NCBI GenBank assembly: GCA_907165065.1
Contig: OU015525.1
Coordinates: forward strand, 31,376,037-31,440,036
Direction of reading: 5' to 3'
From: Caprimulgus europaeus
Taxonomy: Eukaryota > Chordata > Aves > Caprimulgiformes > Caprimulgidae
DNA: 64,000 bases
Of this stretch, positions 36,973 to 48,500 are shown piece by piece. Position 1 is the stretch's first letter, and the number at the start of each line of letters is the position of its first letter. The position numbers and the translations under genes were made by a program. The notes under the pieces are model-generated. The model did no database searches. It had not been told where the DNA came from and was given only the letters and a program-made list of their open reading frames with translations.

Positions 36973-37239
36973 TCATTTAGCCCCTAATCTTCTGTTGGTA
37001 TTTGATATTAGCTTTTCTTGCTCTTCCCTATATTTCTGGTGTTGTTTTACCATCTCCTCGGTCTCTTTTCTGAGCTGGTCACTGTGTATTCTCTGTTGCT
37101 TTCTAGACATGTTTGATGTTTCAGTCATGCAGATATTCCCATAGCCATGAGAGTTTCTGATGGTGGTGTTGCAATAGTTGTAATTCTGGTTGTTCCTTGT
37201 TCCACACAAAAATATTCTATCTGTGGTCATGCCACTCAT
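36973..37239 (-). CDS. Unassigned 88-codon reading frame, possible exon or relic
   Basis: The frame runs from an ATG at 37239 to a TGA at 36973 and is bounded by an in-frame TAA five codons upstream of the ATG. Its N-terminal half is Asn/Tyr-rich (NNQNYNYCNTTIRN). Its C-terminal half, about residues 44-88, is charged and heptad-like (KETEEMVKQHQKYREEQEKL), predicting a coiled coil. Codon usage looks protein-like rather than random for this AT-rich DNA. A plausible acceptor (CATTTTCAG) lies 21 nt upstream of the ATG, but the phase does not continue STMN2 exon 4 in frame. I do not recognise the protein. It could be a real small gene, a terminal exon of an unannotated transcript, or a pseudogene. 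It lies on the STMN2 strand, about 4 kb beyond its probable end. Confidence 0.3.
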   Translation of the reverse strand: MSGMTTDRIFLCGTRNNQNYNYCNTTIRNSHGYGNICMTETSNMSRKQQRIHSDQLRKETEEMVKQHQKYREEQEKLISNTNRRLGAK

Positions 37240-37317
37240 GTTACAGTGGAGTTAAATCTGAAAATGTATGGGCTCAACCTTCACATTTCAGACTCACCAC
37301 CTACCTTACAAAAAGAC

Positions 37318-37640
37318 CTAGTATAAACTGTGCAGCAGGCTAAATGGATATCCTTCAGAGGAAATCCTTGCAATCCCTGGTATATTTGGAGATGATCTCC
37401 ATTTGTAAGACTGACCGCTGCATGGCACTATTGCACCAGCATCACTGCAGCACCAGCCCTGAGGGTGGGGAAGATGATCGAAAATTCTCCCATTACTTCC
37501 CTCACAATATCCCTTCTGGTGAGTGAATGGCCACCTCCTTCTGCCGCTGAAATATGCTCTGAACGGCGCTGTGCTGCAAAATGGAAGTAGGGCCTGTCTC
37601 TTCCCTTGCAATCCTCTTTTCTCTCCACCAAAAACCTCTT
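37318..37640 (-). pseudogene. Possible broken coding relic next to the 37-kb frame
   Basis: Just upstream, on the minus strand, of the 88-codon frame, several frames read protein-like stretches (for example REVMGEFSIIFPTLRAGAA, then after a TAG, LQIYQGLQGFPLKDIH). They run up to a donor-like AAG-GTAGGT near 37305. The pattern is what a decayed coding sequence would leave, but I cannot name a parent and chance is not excluded. A CR1 copy begins about 20 bp further on. Confidence 0.15.
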
Positions 37641-37661
37641 GAGAGGGTTTGATTCAACATA

Positions 37662-37932
37662 AAATCATAGAATGGTTTGGGTTGGAAGGGGCCTTTAAGG
37701 GTCATCTAGTCCAACCCCCTGCAGTGAGCAGGGGCATCTTCACTAGATCAGGTTGCTCAGAGCCCCATCCAACCTGACCCTGAATGTTTCCAGGGATGGG
37801 GCATCTACCACCTCTCTGGGCAACCTGTGACAGTGTTTCACCACCCCTACTATAAAAAATTTCTTCCTTACATGTAGTCCAAATCTACCCTCTTTTAGTT
37901 TAAAGCCATTAACCTTTGTTCTATTGCTAAAG
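37662..37932 (-). mobile_element. CR1 LINE fragment, 3' end, minus orientation
   Basis: On the minus strand this reads the CR1 3' region: a TTTAAACTAAAAGAGGG stretch, then CAGGTTGCCCAGAGAGG, GTTGGACTAGATGACC, and CCAACCCAAACCATTCTATG at the tail. It is 5'-truncated to about 270 bp, as is usual for CR1. It is about 75-80% similar to the matching part of the CR1 copy at 38371-39235 by eye. Confidence 0.93.
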
Positions 37933-38370
37933 GCCCTGGGATCTGGCAACAGCTGGATGAGAAAGAAGGTGTTCATGCTGCCCTAAAGGTTTTAAACCAT
38001 CTCCCTTGCCTGGGAGACAAGAGAGAAGCACTTCTCTGTATGGTTTAAGGTGCTCTTTCCTACACTGGAGAGCAGAGCCCACACCTCTGACAGGGCTGCT
38101 GAGAGGCAGACAGGTAGACAACTCTCTGTGTGCAGGCAGCACCCTGCTGTACATTGGTGACATGTTGGAGGATTCTGGAGTGAAGGAGCAGACAGACTTT
38201 GCTATTTCGCTATGGAAAGGTTAGGAGTTTGTTCCAGCCATTCAAAAGAAATGTGATAATAAAGGGAGAAAATGGCATTGTTTTCAAGTGCCAGATCAGT
38301 GATGGGTTTAAACCCTACATCCAAGCCTCCTGACTTTGGAAATGTTGGACTTGGTTTGGACGTACATTTC
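37933..38370. other. Spacer between two opposed CR1 copies
   Basis: Unique-looking DNA between the 5' ends of the two CR1 fragments. I see no gene or repeat. Confidence 0.5.
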
Positions 38371-39235
38371 TCGTGGTGCAGTTGATACAATAGATGGAAG
38401 GAACGCCATCCAGAGGGACCTGGGCAGGCTTGAAAAGTGGGCCCACGAGAACTTAATGAGGTTAAACACGGCCAAGTGCAAGGTTGTGCACTTGGGTCGG
38501 GGCAATCCTGGGTACGTGTACAGACTGGGAGAAGAACTCATTGAGAACAGCCCTGCTGAGAAGGACTTGGGAGTCCTGGTGGATGAGAAGCTTGACATGA
38601 GGCAGGAATGTGCGATCACATCCCAGAAGGCAAATTGTATCCTGGGCTGCATCAAAAGAGGGGTGGGCAGCAGGGCAAGGGAGGTGATTGTCCCCCTCTA
38701 CTCTGCCCTTGTGAGGCCCCATCTGGAGTACTGCATCCAGGCCTGGAGCTCCCCACACAAGAAATACGTGGAGCTGTTGGAGTGGGTCCAGAGGAGAGCC
38801 ACGAGGATGATCAGAGGGCTGGAGCACCTCTTATGAAGAAAGGTTGAGGGAGTTTGGAGAAGAGAAGGCTCTGGGGAGACCTCACTGCAGCCTTCCACTG
38901 CTTGAAGGGAGCTTATATAAACAGGAGGGAGAGCGACTTTTTACATGGGCAGATAGTGATAGGACAAGGGGAAGTGGTTTTAAACTAAAAGAGGAGAGAT
39001 TTAGGTTAGATATTAGGAGGAAATTTTTCACTCAGATGGTAGTGAGGCACTGGAACAGGTTGCCCAGAGAAGTTGTGGATGCCCCATCCCTGAAGGCATT
39101 TAAGGCCAGGCTGGATGGGGCCCTGGGCAGCCTGATCTAGTGGCTGGCAACTCTGTCCACAGCAGGGGGGTGGAAATAGGTGATCTTTAAGGTCCTACCC
39201 AACCCAAGCTGCTGTATGATTCCATGATTCCATGG
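38371..39235 (+). mobile_element. CR1 LINE fragment with ORF2 C-terminal remnant
   Basis: This 5'-truncated CR1 of about 865 bp retains a readable C-terminal part of the reverse transcriptase polyprotein in 38336-38836 ([17 protein letters not shown], then [12 protein letters not shown], then [14 protein letters not shown]). It is followed by frameshifted coding remnants and the 3' UTR. The tail ends in two ATTCCATG octamers near 39219-39235. It is inactive: the catalytic reverse transcriptase core and endonuclease are absent and the frame is broken near 38836. Confidence 0.95.
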
Positions 39236-41200
39236 CTTCAGTAGGACCACTGTGTGAAGTCTGACCGGTTTGAATCATGCCTTGCTGTAACGAGTAGGTT
39301 AGCTAATGGGGAATGGAGCCCTGCCCACCCTGGGTGGGGCAGTCCTGGGACTGCGGAGGCCAGGGGTCAGAAGGACCTTTCTCGATGTTCTGTACAGCTC
39401 TGTCCTGCTGCCAGGCCATCACCTCTCCCCGTGAGAGGAGCGAGCAGCTGAGTGGTGCAGCACCGGTGCTCCAGGCTCCCTCCTGTCCTTCAGGAGGGTT
39501 CAGGCAGCGTATGGAAAATGCTCTGCCTTGCAGCATCAGCTGCTCAAAGTTCACGGCATATAGGAGGGCATCTACAGTTAATCAAAGAAGTGGCCTGATT
39601 TTTTTTAATCTAAAAGTCCTGAGCACTCTTCTTGCCATTGAATTAAAAAATAAACGGAGATATTTCAAGTAGCCATAATGGTAATACTTTGAAAATGAAT
39701 GTTTTTAATATTTTATTACTTTTCAAGGAGAACTTTAATCTGTAACTCCACAAGAGATCCATGGCACCAATATGCTCTGGCTAGCACAAGCGAGAAGGAG
39801 CGAGGAGGGCAGTACTAAGGCAAAATGTAAGGAATTCATATAAGGAAACAGGAGTAATAAAAGAAACAGCCATGATGCAGCTATCTAGATATTTCTTTCT
39901 GCTGTCACAGATTAAATATGCAGTGTGTTTGCAAACAGGCTTTCAAATATAATTATACCTTAATAAAACAAACTCTACACCCACAACTGTTAAAAGATCT
40001 AAGTAGAGGAGCAGAGCATGGGCTCTGACACAGGTCTACAGTGCTCACAATGTCTCGTTCTTCACTCATTTCCCTCATGCGGTCTTGGAACCTGTGGAGA
40101 AACATTTCCCAGGCAATGCCCAGGTCTGTGCTGGGGAGAGCATGTGCCAGGGACCATCCCAACGGGCATTTTGGATGTGGACACCCTCATTTGTGTGGGA
40201 AGAGTTTAGCCCCAAGGAGGGCTGAACCAAATAACCTTTTTTTACCGGGGCTTAAAGTGATACACAAACTTTGAAGGCTTGGTAACAGTGAAGCTCAGGA
40301 TATCCAGATCCAAAGTTTGCTATTCGGCTTCTCTGCTAGGTTTAGTTCTGGTAATTTTGACAGAAAGACCAGGAATTTAGACAAGGAAACCCAGCTGCCC
40401 TAACAGGTTGTGACTGTTCCTCTCATTCTGTGGTACAGACCTCATTGCACACAGAGCTGAGCCTGCAGCCTTTCACCTGGATCAGCTTCTACTGCTTTTT
40501 TGACTGCAGGCCAGGTGTTCCAGGGACATAACTTGGCTCAGAAGAAGCTGTTGCATGGGTCAGAAACTGTCTGTTGCAGATCTGGAGCTTTTGGCCCATC
40601 TCTCTGAAAAAGCAAGTAAATGATGCCACTTTCATGACTTTAAATAAGAAAACTAATCCTAGGAGTAATTCTCGATCACCTGTCCAGTTCTAAATGGCAT
40701 ATGATCCAATTTCATACCTCAGTTCTGCAGCTTAGCAGCTTCCCTAGTGATTTTGTTTTTCAATAAATCATGTAAATTAATCTCTTTTACCCAGAAAATC
40801 AATGTGTTAACAGCCAGAATCTTGCTGCTGCTATTCGTGTGTGGACCCAGAGTTACATTATTCACTTTTGTTTCCCCAAATTCCCTTTTCTCCCCAATAC
40901 TGAGTCACGATTAAGGGGTGCATGTGCATGTGTGTGTACCTAGTTCTCTTTTTTAATAAACTCGGTGCTAGAGGTCACATTTATAGGCTCAGTTTCTATG
41001 GTAATCTTTAAAAACAACCAGCCTAAGCACTGGAAAACACGTAGCAAGGGTTAATCCTGTATTAGCAGAGAAATAGGCTTGGCTTATTAATAGGTCTTAC
41101 TTAAGTCTTGTTTCCATGCTTTTATGACTGCATTAGGTTTTTCACCTCACATGGGCATGTGTTAGAGAAGTAATGGAGCAAGAGAAGAGACAAGCCCTTT
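39236..41200. other. Intergenic DNA between CR1 and the STMN2 3' end
   Basis: No exon or recognisable repeat. Open frames near 39.3-39.7 kb and 40.0-40.3 kb overlap on both strands and look like chance. Confidence 0.4.
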
Positions 41201-41223
41201 TTCAGTTCACAGAACCCCAATTC

Positions 41224-41229
41224 TTTATT
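41224..41229 (-). promoter_or_regulatory. STMN2: Distal poly(A) signal of STMN2
   Basis: TTTATT on the + strand is AATAAA on the minus strand. It lies about 1.26 kb after the stop, with a T/G-containing stretch downstream. Confidence 0.4.
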
Positions 41230-42327
41230 AATCACAGCTTGCTCACAATGACATACAGGAAAATAGCACTAATGAAGAGTAGAATATGCAGGCAGCAACC
41301 TCCAGGGGGGTAGGGACAACTTCAAAATCGCAGCTATTTTGGGGATGATGTGTTAGGTTTGGTGATACTGTACTTGGCACAAGCACCCTGTCTAGTCATT
41401 CCTCCTGCTTCAGCCCTCTTAGTCCTAGGTGTCTGTCACTAGGTAGGGTTGACTAACACTGAAGAGTAAAGGTCATGATGAATGGAAGTCAGCAGTGTCA
41501 AAATAAAAAGTAACAACTGGCTCACGGGTTCCAGGTGGCGTATTTGGTAGCCTCTTGTACTGTTACACATGTAATGGGGTAGCATCAGATAAGTATCATA
41601 GATCATGGCACCTACAGATAAAGCCACTTGATGCTTTTAGTTGCTCCACCAATAAATTTTCAAGTGGTGAATTAAGCTCACTTTACAATTAGCATTTGTA
41701 TGGCTGTTTGGCATCATCCAGAATTTGTCATAGCTCGATGGTTACAATGTGCCTCTCAAATTTGCCTCAGACTGATCCCACTTGCCTTCATTCCGTTGCA
41801 CAGCTGTATTTGTTGCCCCTCAGCACAAAAAGGAGAAGCAACAAGTATTGCACGTGGTGATTTAGCCTCCATTACACAGCACACTACAGAGTCCTGTAGC
41901 GTAAGTTGCGTTTGAAGAAACTACATTTTCAGAGCCTTTTGTCTTGGAGAGCTGAACGTGAAGTCACGATACCTGTGATCTAGTCACTGTTTCAACAAAG
42001 CTTATTGATGGCAAAGCAGTCTAGGTTATTAGGCAATGACTGGTCTCTAGCACCATAGAACTACTACTGACCTCGTGGTAGGGTGGAATGTAAGTCGCAG
42101 GGAATGGAATTAGACGAGAGGTGCTTCAAATGAACAGACCCAGCAAATTCAACCGAGTGGAAATAGACAACATCAGAAGCCTGTTACAGGACATGTAAGA
42201 TTATGAAATAACTTGCATAATGCAATACTTGTATTTTTTAACAAAAATGTAAGTATTTACAAAATAAGATCCAAGTTTTTTAAACATCAAGCAAATCATT
42301 CTGCAAAGAGACCGCACTGGTTTTGTT

Positions 42328-42360
42328 TTTATTTTTGTTTCTTTTTTGAAGTTTTTTATT
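42328..42360 (-). promoter_or_regulatory. STMN2: Two proximal poly(A) signals of STMN2
   Basis: AATAAA occurs at 42360-42355 and 42333-42328 on the minus strand, about 125-155 nt after the stop, in a very A-rich context. They could give a short 3' UTR. Confidence 0.4.
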
Positions 42361-42485
42361 GAGTTCTTAATTTTTTTTTTTAAACCATGTCATACATTTC
42401 CCATACTGATATCGCATGATCCATAATAATATAGGCAGGGGGAGTTTACTATGGTGGGGATGGGTCACATCCACCATTGCTGTTT

Positions 42486-42545
42486 TCAGCCAGACAGTTC
42501 CACCTGGAGCTCCTTGTTTCTACGGACCTCTGCAGCATGCCTCTC
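42486..42545 (-). CDS. STMN2: STMN2 exon 5, last coding exon
   Basis: The acceptor TTTTCCAG is followed by 19 codons ([19 protein letters not shown]) and TGA at 42488-42486. It continues exon 4 in phase 0 and supplies the C-terminal end of the tubulin-binding helix. Confidence 0.96.
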   Translation of the reverse strand, partial: ERHAAEVRRNKELQVELSG

Positions 42546-45500
42546 CTGGAAAACATCAAGAAGGGAAAAATCAAACCTCTTCCTCTTTCTGCCTGCCTAG
42601 GGAGCCTCCTGGTGACGACCCATTTAGGTTGTGCATTTGATTCTTGTGCAAAAGTTGTTTCACAGCACAACCATCTTTAAAGGATGCAACTCAGGAGATG
42701 TGTCATCCACCAGAGCAGCCTGAGGCACGTTCAGTGCTTACATTCTACTTATGAATTATTGTCATCTTTGTTCAGAAGCCACCTTTGGATTCCATGCACA
42801 TATGCCATCATATTACTGTGGAAATGGGACTCAACAGTCTGTCAATATTAACCTATGACAGAGAGATGCTTCAGCTGCCCTTCCCATTTCCTTTTGGACC
42901 TCGGGGATGGCTAATTGGCTTTTCCCTTTGTTTTCATAAGCTTTGGGATATGTGCCTGCAAACTAATCTAAAGCAAAAACGTCAAGTAATGTGAGTACAG
43001 TTCTTAAGCTGAAGAATTATCCCATTTGCGTAGTCACTTGTAACATCATCCTTTGGTTTCTGTTGTTTCTTTCCCGCTCTCTGAGACTTTTGTCTCCATC
43101 AAAGAACCAGAGATGCTTATAGGGAAAATCTTACTGAAAACCACTGAGAGCTATTTTCTTTCTGTCAGTTAATTTACTAACATATTAGAAAGTTCATAAT
43201 TGAGAGAAATAAGTGATCACTCAAGCAGAACTGATTTTTTTTTAACACTTTAAAATCTTTAACTCTTTCAATGCATAGGAAAGATTTTTTTCTAAGTATT
43301 TTTTCATCTTTCTCCTCTGAGAAATAAAGAACTACAAACATAGGACAACTGATTTGATCAATGACTTTTCTTAAGGGGTGAAATCTAAACACAAGTGACC
43401 TTTAATTTGTTCACAGCACTTCTTAAAAGCTAGAAAAATCAACCTTTCTCTGGAGACAGTCCAGTCTCCAGGATTGAAGGACCATGAAGATTAAGAAACT
43501 GGGCCATCTCTCAGTCTCTCCTACGAGGAAGGCTGACAGAGCTGGGACTGTTCAGCCTGGAGAAGAGAAGGCCTGGGGGGGATCTCATCATGTGTATAAA
43601 TTTCTGAACAGAGGGTACAAAAAGCCAGGCTTTTTTCAGTGGTGCCTAGTGACAGGACCAGAGGCAGTGGGCACACAGAAGGTTCCCTCTGAACATCAGG
43701 AAACACTTTTTCACTGTGAGGGTGACTGAGCTCTGGCACAGGTTGCCCAGAGGAGTTGTGGAGCCTCCATCCTTGGAGATACTCAAAAGCTGTCTGGACA
43801 TGGTCCTGGGCAGCCAGCTCTGGGTGGCCCTGCTTGAGCAGGGGGTGGGACCAGATGACCTCCAGAGGTCCCTTCCCACCTCAGCTATGCTGTGATTTTG
43901 TGATTACAGAAGTTCAGTCTTTTTCAAAAGTGAGTGGTGGTTTAGATAGGCAGCAGGGGCTTTGACTTAAAAATTGCTCAAGGGTATCAACTGAGATAAG
44001 TGCTACCCACAACATCTCTTCAAAATATTGGTTAGATTTTTCCCTCTAGTCTAAGGTGAGGAGTGATGGTGTGGTTACCTTTTCTTGGAGACGTTCAATA
44101 AGAGCAGCTAAATTAGCTTCACGGTTTTCTTTGATCTGTTCCATTTTCAGTATCAGCTTTTCCTCTGCCATTTTGCTGAAGTTATTGTTCTCCTCCAAAG
44201 CCTTTTGAAGCACTTCTCGCTCATGTTCTCTCTTCTCTGCCAGATGTTTCAGCACCTGGGCCTCCTGGGACTGGAAACAGAGACACAGAATCACAGAATC
44301 ATAGAATGGTTTGGGTTGGAAGGGACCTTTAAAGGTCATCTAGTCCAACCCCCCTGCAGTGAGCAGGGACATCTTCAACTAGATCACATGTGGCTGAAAT
44401 GAAATACTTATGTGGAGTAAAAATAAAAAACCCGTAGAGTAACAGTTCACTGAGTTTTGAAACTGGGTAAAGTTTGATGCTTTGTTGTTAGATGCACTGT
44501 TTGGAAATATCACTTCTGTGTATAAACTGGATTAGATTCAAAACAGGGGCTTAGAGGCACTGAGTAAATGTGGGATACTTGCCCTAGGCAGCGTCAGAGA
44601 AGTGTCCAAGGCACGTCTGTTAACAAGAAATGCTGCCATGTGTAACTGTCCTGCGTTGTCTGGGTTACTGCAGTGGTTGCTCAGCCTCCGACAGCTGCAG
44701 TCTTTTAGCTATGAGCATCTTATTTGTAGACATATGGGATTAGGGGCTGAAGGCGTGTACAGTGTTAAAAAGGAGGTTGCTGACAAAGGAACCATTTTCC
44801 ACCTATGTTGGGCTATCTGTTAATGTGCTTGAATAGTTAATCGCAGGCTTTGAAGTTTACTGTTGTGAAAAACAAACTGAAATCAGACAATGTTTTTTCC
44901 CCCACAATATTTATATTTAGCTTAATCTCACTGATTAGGAAAGGGAAAAAGGAATTTATTCTATAGAAAATAACAAAAAAGTTATTTTAAGTTAAAAATT
45001 CAAATTTTGCAAGGAAGATGAAAACTGCAGGTAGGAATTAAGTGGATGAAGCCTATGCGCAACACTCTTGTTATTCTTCTTTGTAAACTCATTGTTCAGA
45101 AGCATAAGCTTTGTTATTTATTTTACATCAAATTACTAACATGAAACCACTAATCCCAGGACAGAAGCCAAGAACTTGCAGCTCTGGGCCCATCCTCCAG
45201 GCAAGTCTAGTCAAAAAGACAGTATGTTTCTCAGGGGTTATCTGGAAATTATAAACAACATTGTATGCTCTTGGATAAAATAAATTAGAGGGAGCACAAG
45301 AAGCAAACAGAAAACAGGGAATGGAATATGGCTCTGGAAAGCTAAACGTGTATTTTAGTGCAGATCACAATGCACTGTTGCCATTGTTATCTGTAAAAAT
45401 GAATTCGTTTAAGGCCTAAGTTAAGGGCTTTAACCAATAATTACCATTAGTGGTAATGAATCTTATTAAATTCTATTGTGTGGCTTTAAATGGAGCGAAA

Positions 45501-48500
45501 AAGGCTGCAATTCTTTTACATGAGTGAGATCCAACTAGGAGGAGAAAACAAGTATTTTAATGAAGGTAAGATACACATAAAGCCAAATGCACTGATGAGG
45601 GAAATTAAGCAGATTCTAGAAAAGGCTGCAAAAGCCAGGCAGAACATCCTGCAGCAAGACACTGGAGTAAAACATATCTGTGCTTGCAAAAAGTATCGAG
45701 ATAGGCGCAGCCAAGGGCAGAGGCAGTTTTGTTGATGGACAATGGAAGGAGGATAAGCCAAAGGAAAAAAAACAGCTGGGCAAAGAAGGAATTGTGTAGA
45801 CTAATTTAAAAAAATCATCAAAGCCTCATAAGTTTAACAAAAACATCAATAATTTTAATAATTAGATAACAAAAAAGAGTTATTTTGAAGCAAAACATTT
45901 TACTTCAGATACTTAGCATTTAACATTTTCTTAACTGTAGGCTACTTGAAAATGTAAAAAAGTTATTCTGAAAGATTTGGTACAACGTAAAACTGAAATA
46001 ATTGAACATCTTAATCTTGCTTTACCATTTTTGGGCCAACTTGAGTGGCTCAATTTGACCAGTGCTTGTGAAGTTATTCTGCATTTTCTGTTTAATTTAC
46101 TGTTCAATGGCAACCTTTCATCTAATTTTGGAAAAGTTATTATAATTAAATTTTGGTTACTGATACAAATTTTGTGAACTCTTTGCTTAAGTGATCTAAA
46201 AGTAATTTTGATAATCTAAAAATCATTTCCCTTCCTGTTAGGAGTTTGAAGAGAAAAGATACCGTGATACTAATTGAAATGTCCTTTCCCATGAAATGTT
46301 TAAGAAGTGACTTGTTAATTTGGATGGCTGACATTTCATGGTGTTTAAATATGTGTATATAGCGTGTTATACAATCAAGCACTTTCAGATTTGGAAAACA
46401 GACATCTACAAGGACATACCCAGTGTTCATGGAGATGCCATAATAAAATGTAAGATCTGGGCTGTGCCTATAAGCAGTATTTTTTAAAAGAACACTGGCT
46501 TTCAATGGGAGGTAGCAAAATGCCTGTGAGACTTCGAGGCACTTGCCCATTTTCAGGATTTGTTTTCTTGCATTCAAACCCTTTGCCTTCTGGAACTAGT
46601 TGCTATTATCATAAATTCAGGAGAATAGTGAAAAAATAGAGTTCCACATCAAAGTACACACAGTTCTGGAGGCTATGCTGGCAGACAACACATTCAAAAG
46701 TAATTTGTCAGTAATGCATGATAATGAAGAAAATCCTTATGCTCTAATTCAGTATTTACTGGATGCAAATTGCGTTGGCACCAGTAAGAGTCTGAATGAA
46801 AGCTAAACCAGGCCTCAGGAAGTGACTGCACATCCTAATGTGATTTTCCTTTATGACATGCCTAAAATGCTGTTCCTTTTCCTCACTCAAAATGTTCAAA
46901 GTACCCAGGACCGGTTCAAAACAAAGGGACAATTATGTCCTTCACAAAACATCCATGAGGTTGACTCTCACTTAGACTGACATCCCTCTTATAATGCCGT
47001 TGTGCCCCAGCTGTCAGTCTGCCTGTTTCCCTGATGTTCAGACCATTTTTAAAATCCCCTGAAGACAATTTTGGAAAGCAGTTGGTATGTTTTTGTACTG
47101 GATTGTCAAATGATTTTCTGCTTCCAACACATTTGGCAAAAGAACTTGGCCACCCTGTCTGTTCAAAGTCTACTTCACATCCAGAAATGGCGAAATGAAT
47201 GACCCCAGATACCTAGTGGGGCTGGGATTAATAGACTCCCTTTGTTGTTTGTGTTGGCTTTTAACTGCTGCACTTGGACTCTCACAGTCTTGATACAGAA
47301 TTCCAACATATGCAGGAAGTTTTTAGTCCAGGTTTATATTCATCATGGTATTGTTTGAAGTGCTGGAAAGGATATTTTAAAATCCTTGACAGTCTATGTT
47401 CTAACACACTTGTAAATGGCTTACAGCAAGTGATTCTTGTACAGCTATTGTGAGAAAATGAGTAAAAAAGGCTGGAAATGGGATGAAAGACAAAGAAGAT
47501 TAAACAGGAGAGAAAAGTATGAAATGGTGGAGAAAGGAAAAGCAATACTCAAGGGGAAATATCCAGAAGACTTCTTAAAAAACAAGGCATAACCAATGCA
47601 GCTACAGCTGCAGCATCTAATACTAGATGTGGAGGAATAAAAATGTTGCAAAACATTCCTGGTACAGATAACCTCTGCTCCTAGAAATGTTCTGCTGTGC
47701 TGAAAAGATGGCTAATGCAGGCAAACTCCTATGATCCTCATGTCATATTTCTAAAGGATCATATGCAGTCCCAGTTTTCACTGATGAGTGCTTCAAAAAG
47801 AAATCTACATCTCATACTCAGCTGGTCAGAGACAGATGCAAACTAAACACACTTGGTGATCAAAATTATTTATGGAAACTGGCTTTGGAGATACATATAT
47901 TTCTTAATTATTACCCAAAGGAAGAAAATTCTACTTATCCGAGTACAGGTGCTTTATTTTCTTACATTTATCTGTTTTTCTTTGTCATGTACATCCAAAT
48001 ATTGAAGTCATTTATGCAGAGATTAAATTAAAAGATTACTTCTAAGTAAGAAATGGGCTCAGACAACTGTTTTTAAATTGTAAATTTTAGCTTGAATATA
48101 TTCACCTTAGTTCCTAGGATGTATAAGGCACACTACCAGTTATGAGAGCTCCACTTTCATAACACATTCATTCACTGACTGTATTTTTTAGAATTAAGTT
48201 GTTCAGCAGAAGCTGCATTAACATTGGTATTCCTCACCGTATTCAAGAGGTACTATTAGGGAACATAATGTGAAGACAGAATTAAAGGCTCCTACTGCAA
48301 TGTAAATGCCAAGATGAAGCCTAAGTATTAATCAGAAAGAAATGGTGACTTGAAGTACTGATGTTTTCAGGGGAAGGAATTAAGGTTGGGATTTTTCCAC
48401 GTAAAAGCAAAGGAAACTGACTCGAGTTAGACATCACTCATGGCACTTGCTTCTTCAGATCTCTGTGTGGTTACATCCTATTCCTCACTAGGGATACTAT

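Larger units (their letters stand above)
41215..42485 (-). other. STMN2: STMN2 probable 3' UTR
   Basis: The sequence after the STMN2 stop on the minus strand lacks coding potential. It contains AATAAA at 42360-42355 and 42333-42328 (about 125-155 nt after the stop) and at 41229-41224 (about 1.26 kb after it). The distal site fits the long 3' UTR known for mammalian STMN2. Early and late signals would fit short and long transcript forms. The UTR end is an estimate. Confidence 0.5.

Noticed and set aside
36973..37239. The 88-codon frame as an alternative last exon of STMN2
   Set aside because: The nearest acceptor-like site would join STMN2 exon 4 in a phase that meets a stop after one codon, and the sequence does not resemble the alternative C-terminus I recall from mammals.
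38336..38836. 166-codon frame as a host gene
   Set aside because: It is the C-terminal remnant of the CR1 reverse transcriptase polyprotein and lies within a truncated CR1 copy.
44248..44256. TTCAGCACC, a left half-site of the RE1/NRSF element
   Set aside because: The matching right half is missing and the word lies inside coding exon 4; the known RE1 of this gene is near its promoter, outside the window.
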